Assembly: GCF_004011695.2 (NCBI RefSeq) | Contig: NC_082423.1 | Location: forward strand, 186,001 to 250,000 | Direction: 5' to 3' | Origin: Ascochyta rabiei | Taxonomy: Eukaryota; Ascomycota; Dothideomycetes; Pleosporales; Didymellaceae | Length of the DNA: 64,000 nucleotides | In this document: piece after piece, positions 1-10,573 of the stretch | How positions within the stretch are numbered: the first letter of the stretch is position 1 | Layout of the letters: the number at the start of each line of letters is the position of its first letter | Made by a program: the position numbers and the translations under genes | The notes under the pieces: model-generated | Told to the model about the DNA's origin: nothing | The model's input: only the letters and a program-made list of their open reading frames with translations | Database searches by the model: none

Positions 1-3000
1 ACTTCAGGCTTTGCAGCTTCTACAACATCGATGACTGCAACGTGTTCTTTCTCACCCGTATCGTCTATTGTTTCCTTGGTTTCAGCCTCTTCTGATTCGA
101 CTGCAGAAGGTTCTCCAGGCGCAATATCGGTAGCGAGGTCGGTCTCAATCTCCGACGTGGTTTCTGGAGCATCTGTGCTGAGTTCACCTTCCGGGGATAC
201 CGCAGTTTCCGCTTCCAGTACTGAATCGTCGGCTTGGTCGTCTTGCTCAGCGGAGGTTGACTGCTCCACCAACAGCTCGCTGTCTTGCTCGTCTGGTTCT
301 TTCTCGGGTTGGCACAGAGCTCTCATTGCCGCAGCTACAAGGACAGGGTTGGGTGGGGCTTCGACTTCAACTTCTGGTTCAGTATCCTGTGTATCGTCTG
401 GTACTGGGTCTTCTTTCGAATCTGCCGGCACTTCATCCGCCGCCACAATATCGGAGTCCGCGTCCACGACATTTTCACTAATTGCAGCATCATCTGAAGT
501 ATCTGAAACAGAGCTCACACTATCGACCTCGTTGTGTACTGGTTCCGGAGTATCTGTTGTATCATCGGCGACCCTGCCATCATTTTTGGCTTCTGCAGCT
601 GCCTCTGGGTCGACTGCAAAAGGCTCTTCAGTGCCAACGTTAGTTTCAGGAGGGTTTTCTGCAGAAGAATCGCCAGTGTCTTCCGCCACGAGTTCAGCGC
701 TGCCAGTCGCAGACGTTTGATTGTCTGCTGACTTGTCGGTGTCTACTTCCACCAAAGATGGGCTTGATCCAGATTCAGTACTCGCATCGTCACCATTCTC
801 ATCTTCGCCAACGTCTTTGCTGATCGAAAAGTCTGCTTCAATGGCTCTACTGTGGTCATCAGATGCAGCTGCATCGGCTTCGGGCGGCTCCGTCGCGCTC
901 TCGCTGTCATTGACGACTTCTACAACGACAGTCACTTGCGCATCTGTACTCGGTGTGGCCTGGGCAGTGTCGGCTTTTTCAGACTCAGAGGAGACAGGCT
1001 CTGTTAATATCGGTTTGGATGCGAGGTCCTGAGTTTCTGTACTAGCTGGCGTTGCGTCATCGAGTAGAGCGTCGTAGGTGCTCTCCACTTCTGTCTTTGA
1101 GACATCCGACGGCATGACTAGATCGAGTCAGCTTCAGCCTTGCGATATAAACAATGGGCAAGGCGTGCTTGATCACATAACAGGTAAAAGCGGAGAACCA
1201 AGGTGATCGGGAGAAAATCAGCAAAATGTGAGAGACAAGATTGGTAGCGAAGGCGTCAACGCATCCACTGTTCTGGTGGAACCACGTATGTCGCGATGTC
1301 CGCTTGACTGCGCGCATGCGCTGCAGCCCGAATAGTGGCTCGACAACGTGTTCGCACGTGGTGATAAGCTGCACCGAACGGTGGTTGACCAAGCACAATG
1401 TGGGGCAACCAATCAGAAGCCTTCGGCACACTTCTGGGTTGGCAGAAGCGCAGGCCGCATCATTTCGGGCTGCTCACCTGCAGGGTTGCAATAACCAAAG
1501 AAATGTGTATGGATAAAGAGCAAGTAGGGCTATTAGGAGTACAGAGCAACGTACCTGGAATAGGTGCAGATGCGTCTGCAGCCGTAGGCTCTGGTGTCGC
1601 TGACTCGTCGTTCTCGACAGCGTCTACTGCCCCTTCCGCATCCTGCACCTCGACCTGTACTGGCTGGTCGTTGCCCTCCTCTTTTTGTTCAATATTGCTT
1701 AGTGAATCCGGCTCAGCCATGGGTTTGAGCGACTCAGTTTGATCTTCGGGCACCTGTGAAGGCTCGTCTACGTCGCTTCTGTCCCATTCGTCGTCGCTTT
1801 CCTTGTCGCTAACATGTTCGCCATCATCTCTAGCTTGTGGAGGTTCAAGTGAAGCTGTCGAGTCAACAGGTGCGGCCTCTGCGCTTGCTGTCTCTTCGAC
1901 GGGGACAGAGGCCACCTCTGGAGGTGCAGCTGCGGGGCTCTCGGTACTCGAGGTGTCGTTTTCCGGTGCTGAGGAGTCGGCCGATACAGCTGTCTCGTTT
2001 GTTTCATCCAGGTTCTGATCGTGTCCCACTTCCTCGCTAGTTTCGCCATCGTCAGTGGCTTCTTTTACCGCAGGCACTTCCTGCGTGGTCTTGTCATCGG
2101 ACAGCGGAGATTCTGTTGTTGATTTGTCTGTGCTTGGAACTTCTGGGGCATCCTTTTCATCTGTATCTAACACCTGCGCCTCTGATTTGACAGGGTCGGC
2201 TTGTGCCTCTGGCAGACTGTCCTCAGCAACTGTTGTAGGCGGTGTAGGATCTTCGGTAGCAACAGTACTTGTGTCTTCGCTCGTTTGACTCGCGTCCAAC
2301 ACTTCGGAAGTATCTTCGCTTTCGACCAGACTCACATCTGTATCTTCAGAGGATGTCACGTCATTGCTACCTTCACCTCCAGAGGTAGCTTCGTCTGCAT
2401 CGACTGAGCTTTCGACAACTGGATCAATAACGGCGGTAGAAGAGGTGTCTTCATTTTCCACAGGCTCCAGCGGTTCCATGGGGTCGACAGATTCTGGCGT
2501 CCCATGGTCAACCTCAGGAGAGTCAGAGTTGGCGGGATCTTCTGCTAGACTTGCTTCCTTGGGAACCGCCGTCTCTACATCGGCGCTAGGCGGCTGCTCT
2601 TCCTTGCCGTCACTGGAAATCGCATCATCTGCGGAATTGTCGAGTGCAAGTTCCGGATCAATGATTGCATCTTCTGTAGCTGACGAATCCATAGGAAGAG
2701 CCTGTGCTTCATCTTTAGGCTCTTCAACTGAAGATGATTCGTTGACCGGAGCGGCATCACCACTTGTCGATGACTCTTCTGCCGCAGCTGTTTCCTCAGC
2801 GATCGGCGCGTCTTCTGTAGCGGGAGTTTCTTCGATTGATACCGTTTCTTTGGTCAACGACGGTTCTTCAGCTGTTTGTACCTCTGCAACGTCCTCGGAT
2901 ACAGGCGCATCGTCGATCAAAGGTGTTTCACTGACAGCAGCTGATTCGTTGACTTCAGTTGTTTCATCTGTAGCATCGGCGGGAGGCATTGATTCGGTAG

Positions 3001-4770
3001 TGGTGTTCTCTTCGAGCGTAGCTGGTTCTTCGAGCGTAGCTGGTTCTTTGACCGTAGCTGATTCTTTGACCGTAGCTGATTCTTCGACCGTAGCTGGTTG
3101 TTCGAGCGTAGCTGGTTCTTCGTTCGTAATTTGCCCATGATCCGTAACCGTTTCTTCGACTGTCGGTTTCGCATCCGGCACTGGTGTCTCATCTGTAGTT
3201 GGCTCATCTTCGGCAGGCGGGACGAGCTCGGCGGCATCCTCTGTGTCAACAGGATTTGTATCGGCGACAGCCTCTGCCCCAGCAACGACCGTATCCGCAG
3301 CAGGTGCCGCCACCTCTGCTTCGCCGGCTACGGGCTGTGCATTATCCACAGCTTCTTCATCAGGGGCCGACTGCATGGGTGCCGCACCTGCCGCTGGTGC
3401 AGGATCCGGTTCTGCAGCGGGCTCGGATTCGACGACCGGCTCTGGTTCGTGGGTGACTTCAACGGAGGCTTCCGAAGGCACTTCGACAGAAGCTGTGGTG
3501 GCGGCGCTTCCTGCAACCTCCGAATGTGCATCTCCATCCTCTGCGGTTGACTTGTCCTCGCCAGGCGCAACTTCATCATCGTTGCTACCCTTTTTGCCCT
3601 TCTTCTCCTGCTTTCTGCGTTTCCGTTCATCGGCCTTGCTGAGCTTCTTTTTGGAGGAGCTCGAACTTTCATCTTTGGCGGCCACGTGCTTTTCTTCTTT
3701 CGGACCCAAGGATATGGACAGGAAAGAACCGCGTCGCTCTTTCTTCTTGGCTTTGTCGGGCTTCTTTTCTTCTTTCGGTGACGGTGGTGATGGAGGCGGC
3801 GGTGGATCTCTTATGCGAACAAATGCGTTAGGCTTGCCCTTTCCGATGATCTTAAGCTTCTTCCTATCATCTTTCTTCTTTTTGCCAATGCTTGCAGAGT
3901 CTGGATCTTTCGTGTCAGAAGCAAAGTGTACGGTTTTCTCCTCTTGAGGTTTAGGGGACTTTGGGGGCTCTTGAGCTGCCTGCTCGGACTCACCACTCTT
4001 CTCACCATCGACGGTAACGGCCTCTGGCACGGGGTCCCCAGGTGGTGCGGGTGGCGGAGGCGGAGGCGGGGGCGGGGGCGGAGGCGGAGATGTTGGTTCA
4101 CTCTCTGGTGCGGGCGGTGTTTCCTCAACAGGCTGCTGTTCGACTGGCACTTCGATGATACTGTCACCTGTAACTTGTGGAACAGGCGCCTCCACCTTCG
4201 CATCGTCCTCGGGGGCTGGTGTTCCTTCTGCAGGCACTGCTGGAGCAGTCTCCGCAGCCGTCTCGCTCGGTCCTTGTGGTTCATCCTTCACGTCTGCAAC
4301 GGCAGGCTCACCTTCAGCCTTGGGCTCATCACTGCCTGCCGGCGTCCCCTCTGCCGGTGTTTCGGGTAGGGGTTCGGCGGGTGGTGCTTCGGCTGACACA
4401 TCTTCCTGTGCTACTGGCGCCGGTGGATCCTGAGTTGCTGGCGTTGACTCTTCCGCGACAGTTGGTGGCTCTGGAGCCTCAGGTAATGCACCCGACATGA
4501 CAGGTGCACCTCCGTCATCTGGGTCTTAAACTTAGGCAAGGGCGGCAAGGATGGGGCTCAAATCATACCAGAGTCTTCATCTTCTTCATCCTCGCTCTCT
4601 TCATACCCATATTTGACGCCGGGATATCTGAAAAGCGCAGTAGTAGGAGGGGCCAGTTGCCTAACGGCGGGCTGTTGTGCGTTGGTTGAGTAGTAGGCTT
4701 GGCCGCCTGTGCTAGCACCTGTGTACGGATTCGTCCATTGCGCATAAGTAACAGTATATGGCCCGGCCAT
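1..4770 (-). CDS. Giant acidic low-complexity protein, 3' end beyond window
   Basis: Three exons are visible: 4770-4569, 4518-1555 and 1117 to the left edge, at least 1,427 codons. The 50-nt intron 4519-4568 (GTATGA...CCCAG) and the 437-nt intron 1118-1554 (GTACGT...CTGAC...CTAG) both join in frame, so the ATG at 4770 is preferred over the in-frame ATG at 4498. The N-terminus (MAGPYTVTYAQW) is Tyr/Gly/Gln-rich. It is followed by an acidic patch, a Glu/Pro/Ala region with a run of 13 prolines near residue 215-227, a basic Lys-rich block near 281-380, and then about 1,000 residues of Glu/Asp/Ser/Thr/Ala/Pro repeats. No signal peptide, membrane segment or enzymatic domain is seen. I do not recognise the family; the composition suggests an intrinsically disordered scaffold or nuclear/cytoskeletal protein, which is inference only. 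Confidence 0.75.
3009..3130. repeat. 18-bp in-frame minisatellite (about 7 copies)
   Basis: Seven imperfect 18-bp units of the type ttcttcgagcgtagctgg lie in the acidic gene. They encode a six-residue repeat of the form (E/K)(E/Q/P)(P/S)AT(L/V) around residues 530-570. Unit length is a multiple of three, so copy changes keep the frame. Confidence 0.9.
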
Positions 4771-6231
4771 GGTCGGACAAACCGACTAGTGTAGTCTCTC
4801 GAGGTGCAGAGCAGTGACAAACGGTGCTACGTGCTATACTTGACGTCTTCTCCAATGCATTGCGGTGTAAAACAAACGGCAAGTACGCAATGGCGACATG
4901 AGATGTGGGGTGAGTAGATCAGATTGCGGAGAGACGAATAGAAAGCGAATCACTGAGAGGAGAGGCACGGTTTTGTGGAGGTGCGTTGTGCGTGGCTCGA
5001 CGGCAGTAAGTTGAAACAGAGCGTTCCAACTGACGAAGCAGAGGTGCAGGACAACGTCACGAGGCAGGTTCCGGTAAAGAGCTGAGGTATGCAATCCAGG
5101 TGTCGCGCAGCGTGTCGAAATTCAAAGTGGCCTGCCACCCTAGCCAGCCTCACGTTGGCAGCACACGGACTCATGTTGGGAAGACGAGCTTGGCCTGTGC
5201 TTGTAATTGGACCACGTAGGAACACATCGTTCGCTGAGTCTGAGAGAATTGCAGCCCGAGAGGTGGGCTCTTGCCGTAGAGACGTTAGCCATCATTGGCT
5301 CGACACGAGTTAGCTGCTTGAGGCTGCAGGCCATGTCGCCAGCCTGAATCGTGATGCAGCGTCTGTTGTAACCCACGGCGATTTTGGATGCGGCCGGCCG
5401 GCGGTTGCGCGTGTGGGGAATGCGGACTGGTCGACCAGCGTAGCGAGCCACCCGAGCTCGCTATCGGCGGCCCAAGGAAGGTTCGCAATGCAGGGGCGCG
5501 CAGAGCAACGTGACGGCTAGAATCAAAAAGTGATGGTGTTGATGGAGAGGCGTGACGTGTAAGTGGGCGTGGCCGCACTCCAGTCTCGAAGCGGCCTAGG
5601 CTCATGATTCATTCATCGACTTCATCGAGCCGAGCCGCCGAGTCGTTTCGTTCCACCCACCATCCTTGGACTGCGCGACGTGGGACAACGAGAGCCCCCG
5701 GGGATTTGTTTGTGCAACGAAGCCGATCAATCGCAGTCCATTGCAGTGGTCAATCGGTGCATTGCCGTGGTCAATCGATGCATTGCTGCCTCTGTCATCT
5801 TTCTCGTCTGCCTGGTCGTGTTGATGACGTGTGTCTGTTGATTGCGGCGTGGGATAACGCAGCGGCTATCGAGGGTAAAGCAATAAAGGAGCCGTCAAAG
5901 GTTCCGCCAGCATGGGTGAATGCCGAGTGAGTACGTGTCCGACCATGACTGCAGAGCGTTGCCACCGGCGCGAAGAGCCTGAGAAGGTGTTGCCCAACGT
6001 CAAGCAAGTGGTAGTGGACGCCACGGCCAGCCTTAGGCATTGTACTTGGCTTTGATGGCTTTTGCAATATGTTGACGGTATTTTTCAATGGTCATACCAT
6101 GCTGGAGGTATTCAATCATCTTCGACTTCCAACTGCTGACATACTTGCGAGAGCCACGTGCAGGATTGTAGAGGCAACTGCTACTACGATATCTATTTTG
6201 GTCTCTACATTGCTCCAAGACACTCACTCCA
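4771..6231. other. Spacer upstream of the acidic gene; one possible short spliced ORF
   Basis: No convincing long gene is seen in this 1.46 kb. It should hold the promoter of the acidic gene. Around 5740-5795 the motif ggtcaatcg(g/a)tgcattgc occurs twice. At 6036-6230 the minus strand has a protein-like tail ending KAIKAKYNA; it is treated in the findings because its link to a start is uncertain. Confidence 0.5.
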
Positions 6232-6933
6232 TCAGTCCCAAACAGACACTGGTCTTGGTTTCTGACGTTGAAAAGGTTTTCGAAATCGGCGAAACGCTCT
6301 CCTCGCTCGACTCTCGTCCTTCTCTTCCTCCTGCCACTCCCACTCACAGTCAGACTGCCATCCTCCCTCCCCTCTCTCGTCTTCGGTAAAGCCCCCAAGC
6401 ATCAAACGAGCACCCGCATCCATCCAAACCCCCACCACACACGCTTTGCAACTTTTCCGTCTCCCATGCGCCGACACTGAATCCTTCTCCAAGCACACAT
6501 ACACCTCATCACCCTCCCATATTGGCGTCTCGAGAGTCGTCCAGGTGATCAAGTCCATTGTAGGTGCTGAACCATCCGCGGGCTCGAGCCAGATAGCCGG
6601 CACCTTGCCAAAATCCCCATGCGCCAGCATCACCCCCGGGGCGTCTGTCTCCATCGGAACCATCTTCTCGCTCTGGACGGTTTTCAGGAGAGAATCCAAG
6701 GTTATGTGGGGTGCTCCTTCGTTGCGTGAGCTGGCTTCGGCAAGTTCGTACAGCGCGGAGGCTCGAACGTGCCGGCGGTGGTATTGGGGTTTGGTGTTCA
6801 CGGGCTTCGGGAGATGTTTTGTAGGTCGCGATGCTGATTGACAAGCGACACAGGCTGATCTCCCTATGCGCTTGGCGTATGAGCACAACCAGCAGGAGGC
6901 ATCAGGGGAGACGAGAGTGGCGTTGGACGGCAT
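6232..6933 (-). CDS. Hypothetical protein with N-terminal Cys pairs
   Basis: A single open frame of 233 residues. The ATG at 6933 (MPSNATLVSPD) is chosen; an in-frame upstream extension to 7068 reads like untranslated leader (Arg/Tyr-rich). Near the N-terminus two CxxC pairs (CWLC and, 12 residues on, CVAC) could bind zinc. The middle is a mixed alpha/beta-looking segment (residues about 60-185). The C-terminus is strongly charged: Glu-rich, then Arg-rich, ending VSVWD. I do not recognise the family. A GTGAGT donor lies just after the stop and another frame on this strand looks coding, so the 3' end could be spliced differently. It is divergent from the next gene, with 385 bp between start codons. 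Confidence 0.6.
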   Translation of the reverse strand: MPSNATLVSPDASCWLCSYAKRIGRSACVACQSASRPTKHLPKPVNTKPQYHRRHVRASALYELAEASSRNEGAPHITLDSLLKTVQSEKMVPMETDAPGVMLAHGDFGKVPAIWLEPADGSAPTMDLITWTTLETPIWEGDEVYVCLEKDSVSAHGRRKSCKACVVGVWMDAGARLMLGGFTEDERGEGGWQSDCEWEWQEEEKDESRARRAFRRFRKPFQRQKPRPVSVWD

Positions 6934-7318
6934 CGTGTGAGTTTGAAAACGAATAGTATTTTTGGACGTCAGAGTGCTTGAGTATGGAGCGTGTTCTGCT
7001 TGTGTGCTCTTGTGTGGGAATCGCTTCCATGGTTCACGGTACCGATACCGTCGCCTTGACGCAGACACATCTCACAACGTCCAGTGCTCACCTACGACTC
7101 TGGAGGTATTGTTCGCCGCTCACCCGCTGCTTGACTCGTGTAACTTGGGTTTAGCGCGTCGTAGTGACAGGAAGGGAAGGCACGATGGCGGATAACTTTG
7201 CATCTCACACTTCAAAAACCCCTTTGCCCATTCATCTCACAGCACCTTACCATACCTGAGATCGATCGAAGGGCCGTCTACTTGCTTGTTGCACCCTCCC
7301 ATTGATCACTGTGCCAAG
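6934..7318. promoter_or_regulatory. Divergent promoter region
   Basis: This 385-bp interval separates the start codons of two divergent genes (6933 minus, 7319 plus) and must contain both core promoters. I see no diagnostic factor-binding motif. Confidence 0.55.
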
Positions 7319-8267
7319 ATGAACGCGCCAGCAACGCAAGCAGAGGGAGGGACTCTCACCAAACCTGGTACATGGTCCACTCCCACACAGCAGCCTACAT
7401 CTGATTCCCGCAGCTGAGTGGGCCTTTCACATGGTCACAGCAGCATTGAAGTATGCATCAGACGAGAAGATAGGCGTCACACGCGCCTCACCTGACGAGG
7501 CAAAACACAGCATCCTGAAGAGCCTCAACTGGTTCGAAGCGCACGGCGAGTACGAGTGGCCCAATTTCTCGCGGCTCAACTTGGACTTTGCACAGGCGAT
7601 GCGGCTACGTCGCGCGCTCGTCCAAGATGTCTGCAACGTCCTGCAACAGGCAGGCAACATCAAGATCGGCGCGCCTGGTACTCCTGACAGCGTGGGTGGC
7701 GGTAGAGGTCGACGGCCGTACGGGGCAGGTGCGTGCCTGCATTTGATTCCTGACATCTGACATCAAGCTGATGCTCTTCAAGACAGCAGACACGTTACCA
7801 GCCGGAAACGGATCTGCAAACGTGAAGCCGATGCGGAGGGCGATGCCATGTCCGAGCACTCAGAGGGACAGCACGAAGACGAGGCATTCCTGATGGAAGT
7901 CATGACGGACCTCGTAGCGCGCACCAACCTGGCCATGGAAGCACATCTGCAGCAGAAACGAGACGCGCACGAACTCGCAGATCAGCTCCACGACAGCCTG
8001 GTCGAGGTGTGGGACGGCCCCCAACGCAACGTCAGCGACCAGCACGACACGCTCCGGCGGAAGGCAGACGCGTGGGAGATGCACAGACGCAGCCACCCGC
8101 CCAAGTCGACGCAGCGCGAGCGAACAGTGGCGCCTCGCGTGTCGCCAGCTGCACCGCAAACGTCCCCGGCCATGGCACGGAAGCCTTTGGTAGGACCCGC
8201 GCCTGCTTTGGGGTTTGCGTGGGACGCAACAGTGAACGATTGGAGAAAGACCAACACCATTGGCTGA
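7319..8267 (+). CDS. Hypothetical protein, 282 aa, three exons
   Basis: Exons 7319-7367, 7414-7728 and 7783-8267 are joined by introns of 46 nt (GTACAT...CCGCAG) and 54 nt (GTGCGT...TTCAAG), both phase 1 and in frame. The start MNAPATQAEGG precedes a compact helical segment (residues about 20-100: AEWAFHMVTAALKYASDEK onward, with LNWFEAHGEYEW). A Gly/Arg-rich linker follows, then a Glu/Gln-rich helix that could form a coiled coil (residues about 135-190), and a basic, Pro-rich tail ending NTIG. No signal peptide or membrane span is seen. I do not recognise the family; the open frames either side of both splice sites and the normal fungal intron sizes support a real gene. Confidence 0.7.
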
Positions 8268-8781
8268 TGGGAGTAGAGGCAGATTGTGTGCGGTGTTGAA
8301 CCGAAGTGCAACTAGCAGCGCCGTAAGCACGTGCGAGGAGATGGACAGGGGAGTGGGGGATGTGAAGGATATACTCACAAGATTACTTATAGGTATTCAC
8401 AATACACTTATATAAACAACTACCTATACTACTATATATCCTATCAAGCAGCTCTTGTGAATTACAGGCTGTAAGTACTATAGTGACATATTATAAACTT
8501 ACATATCTGTCTAACCTACACATTACATTACAGCACAACCTAGACCACACCCACAATCCACTCAACTCACAGGATTACTTACGTGTAGACATCCAACACC
8601 AACCTATAACCAAGCACACGCACACTGCCACACGTCCCAAGAAGCAGGTCTTGAGAATTGTATATGATGAGTGATAGTTGTGATAGAGTATCGCAAACTC
8701 CCATCTGTCCAACTCGCACCATCACAGCGCAGCACAGCACAGCACAGCACAGCACAGCACAGCACAGCACAGCACAGCACG
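8268..8781. other. Convergent 3' spacer
   Basis: This lies between a plus-strand and a minus-strand gene ending towards each other. It is locally AT-rich at 8380-8660 (cta/tata-rich) and holds a pentamer tract. No gene is seen. Confidence 0.6.
8731..8780. repeat. Pentamer microsatellite (agcac)10
   Basis: Ten perfect copies of agcac in a row, immediately beyond the stop codon of the minus-strand gene at 8782. Confidence 0.95.
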
Positions 8782-10050
8782 TCACAGCACGGCCCAGTCC
8801 ACGCCCACGAGCCACTCGATTCCCCCAACGCACACATGCCACGTTGGCGCGCGGAGGCCCACAACGCTGCCGACGCGCACCTGGACGCCTGCAGCGCCTC
8901 GTGCGCCGCCTTGGCCGGCGAGCAGGACTCTTAGGTCTCGTTGGTCTGTGTCTCTTCCTTTTCGTTGGTCTGTCTCTCTTCCTTCTCGTCGGTCTGTGTC
9001 TCTCGCTTCTCGTCGGTCTGTGTTTCTTCCTTCTCGTCGGTCTGTCCCCGTTCCTTCCTCGTCCTCTGCAAGCAAGGTCGACCTCTCTGCGACGCCGTCC
9101 AGCGCCGGTTGAGCGTCGCCCCGGAGGAAGGTCGTCGTTCCGGGGAGACACCTGACCTCCTTCTTTCTCCCGTCACCGTGCACCCCGAGGCTAGACACGC
9201 GGAGTTTGAGTTTCACGCCCTCTTCTCTCTCCCACGCTACGCCCCGGTGCTCCCGCGCTGCGAAACCGGTCTGGGCGGCTTCGATGATCCAGCGCTGCAC
9301 TGTTGCGGCTAGGCCGGTGGGGAGGTATTTCTGCGTTTTGCGCGAGGGGGAGAAGAGCTCGGGAAGTGGGGCTGGCGGTGTTTCGGGGGAGGTGGGCCGC
9401 GCTGGGAGGAGGAAGTGGGGGCGCGGTGGTGGCGCGGTTGTTGCCGTTGCTGTGGTGGAGGCGTGCAGGGCGCTCAGTGGCGTGGGTGCGGGTGGAGGGA
9501 AGCGGAAGCGGTGCGGTGCTGCGCTGGGGAGGGGGGTTTCTGGAGGTGGTGGTTGGCGGAGCGGCGTCGTGGGGGATGAGGTACGGCGGCGTTTGGAGCG
9601 ATGCTGGGATTCGAAGAGGATCTCGTCGTCATCGTCGTCGTCACTGCCATCGTTGCGGTGCTCATCTCCCTCTTCCATAAACGCGGCGCCATGCTCGATC
9701 GTCTGCACGACGTCGAATGCGTCCCCGCCCGCCCCTCGAGACGGACTCGACTGCGACGCTTCTTCTATGCTCTCGACCCTCTCCCACTTCCGCTGCGCCT
9801 TGGAACGCGGCGTGTAGTCGGTCGCTGCGCGCGAGCCTGGCTCCTCGGCGGCGTGCGGGCGTGGCGTTTCAGACGCAACTACGAAGCGCTTCGCCGGCGT
9901 GATCTGCCTGAACTGCAGCTCGGGTGTCTGCTTCGGCGTCTGCGGCGTGACGACATGGCGCAGGCTGGATTTGGGCTTTGCTTTGGGCGTCTGCGTGGAC
10001 GGCGGGTGCGGGGCTAAGAAGCGGTGCGGTGAAGGCTTCTGGAGCGGCAT
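8782..10050 (-). CDS. Disordered protein with possible OB-like C-terminal domain
   Basis: A single exon of 422 residues from the ATG at 10050 (MPLQKPSPHRFLAPH). The open frame extends further upstream, but that part crosses a 10-bp tandem repeat and is probably leader. Residues 1 to about 240 are Pro/Ser/Thr/Arg-rich, with an acidic run of Asp residues and a basic RSKRRR cluster that could act as a nuclear signal. A conserved-looking part follows: LPTGLAATVQRW, a beta-rich stretch ending CLPGTTTFLRGD, then a 24-bp in-frame repeat, then RVGSVVGLRAPTW and WLVGVDWAVL at the C-terminus. The alternating hydrophobic strands look like a small beta-barrel (OB-like), which is inference. I cannot name the protein. 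The gene lies downstream of SPF27 on the same strand. Confidence 0.6.
   Translation of the reverse strand: MPLQKPSPHRFLAPHPPSTQTPKAKPKSSLRHVVTPQTPKQTPELQFRQITPAKRFVVASETPRPHAAEEPGSRAATDYTPRSKAQRKWERVESIEEASQSSPSRGAGGDAFDVVQTIEHGAAFMEEGDEHRNDGSDDDDDDEILFESQHRSKRRRTSSPTTPLRQPPPPETPLPSAAPHRFRFPPPAPTPLSALHASTTATATTAPPPRPHFLLPARPTSPETPPAPLPELFSPSRKTQKYLPTGLAATVQRWIIEAAQTGFAAREHRGVAWEREEGVKLKLRVSSLGVHGDGRKKEVRCLPGTTTFLRGDAQPALDGVAERSTLLAEDEEGTGTDRREGRNTDRREARDTDRREGRETDQRKGRDTDQRDLRVLLAGQGGARGAAGVQVRVGSVVGLRAPTWHVCVGGIEWLVGVDWAVL
8938..9060. repeat. 24-bp in-frame repeat (about 5 copies)
   Basis: Five imperfect 24-bp units (gtctgtgtctcttccttctc plus four bases) code on the minus strand for eight-residue TD(R/Q)R(E/K)(G/A)R(x) repeats. 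They interrupt the conserved C-terminal part of the host gene. Confidence 0.85.
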
Positions 10051-10573
10051 CGTGGTCGCGACATTGGGCTGGTGGCGGTGCCTGAGTGCGAGGCGCGTGC
10101 GTGTGCGAGTGCTGTGTGCGGCGTGTGCGGCGTGTGCGGCGTGTGGGCGGTAGTGGGCGGTAGTGGGCGGTAGTGGGCGGTAGTGGGCGGTAGGTAGTGG
10201 ACGTGTGGGCATGGTGGCGCACGGGGATGATGGGGAAGGCGCGAAAGTGGGGCAGTCGAAGTGCCCTAGTAGGCTAGCACCATGCCGTACGTGGAGTCTT
10301 GACTTTTTTCTATGGTAGGTGCGGGAGAGTAGTCGCCAGCTGTTGTGTATTCTGTACTGCAGACTACAAAGCCAGAGCCAGAGCCACGGCCGCAGTGGTA
10401 CGATCATGGTAGTGGGAGGTGCAGCCCAGCACGGGTAGACCTGCCGCCTCTCCTGCTCAGCTGTCAAGCCACTTGGACTGTGGACTCTCCACGCACCCCG
10501 ACGCTCGTCCTGTCCTAGACATGGGTATCGTCGATCTCTCAAGCTTGTCGTGCGTGGTGAAGGCGCCGAGACA
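10051..10573. other. Spacer between SPF27 stop and next start
   Basis: About 520 bp between two genes on the same strand, holding the presumed promoter of the 10050 gene and a 10-bp repeat. No further gene is seen. Confidence 0.55.
10144..10193. repeat. 10-bp tandem repeat (tagtgggcgg)5
   Basis: Five near-perfect copies lie about 95 bp upstream of the start codon at 10050, next to a shorter (gtgtgcggc) repeat at about 10110-10145. Confidence 0.9.

Noticed and set aside
31..1032. Long Ser/Thr-rich plus-strand open frames at 31-720, 721-1032 and 2364-3947
   Set aside because: They are antisense shadows of the Glu/Pro/Ala-rich minus-strand gene; the complement of its biased codons leaves the opposite strand open.
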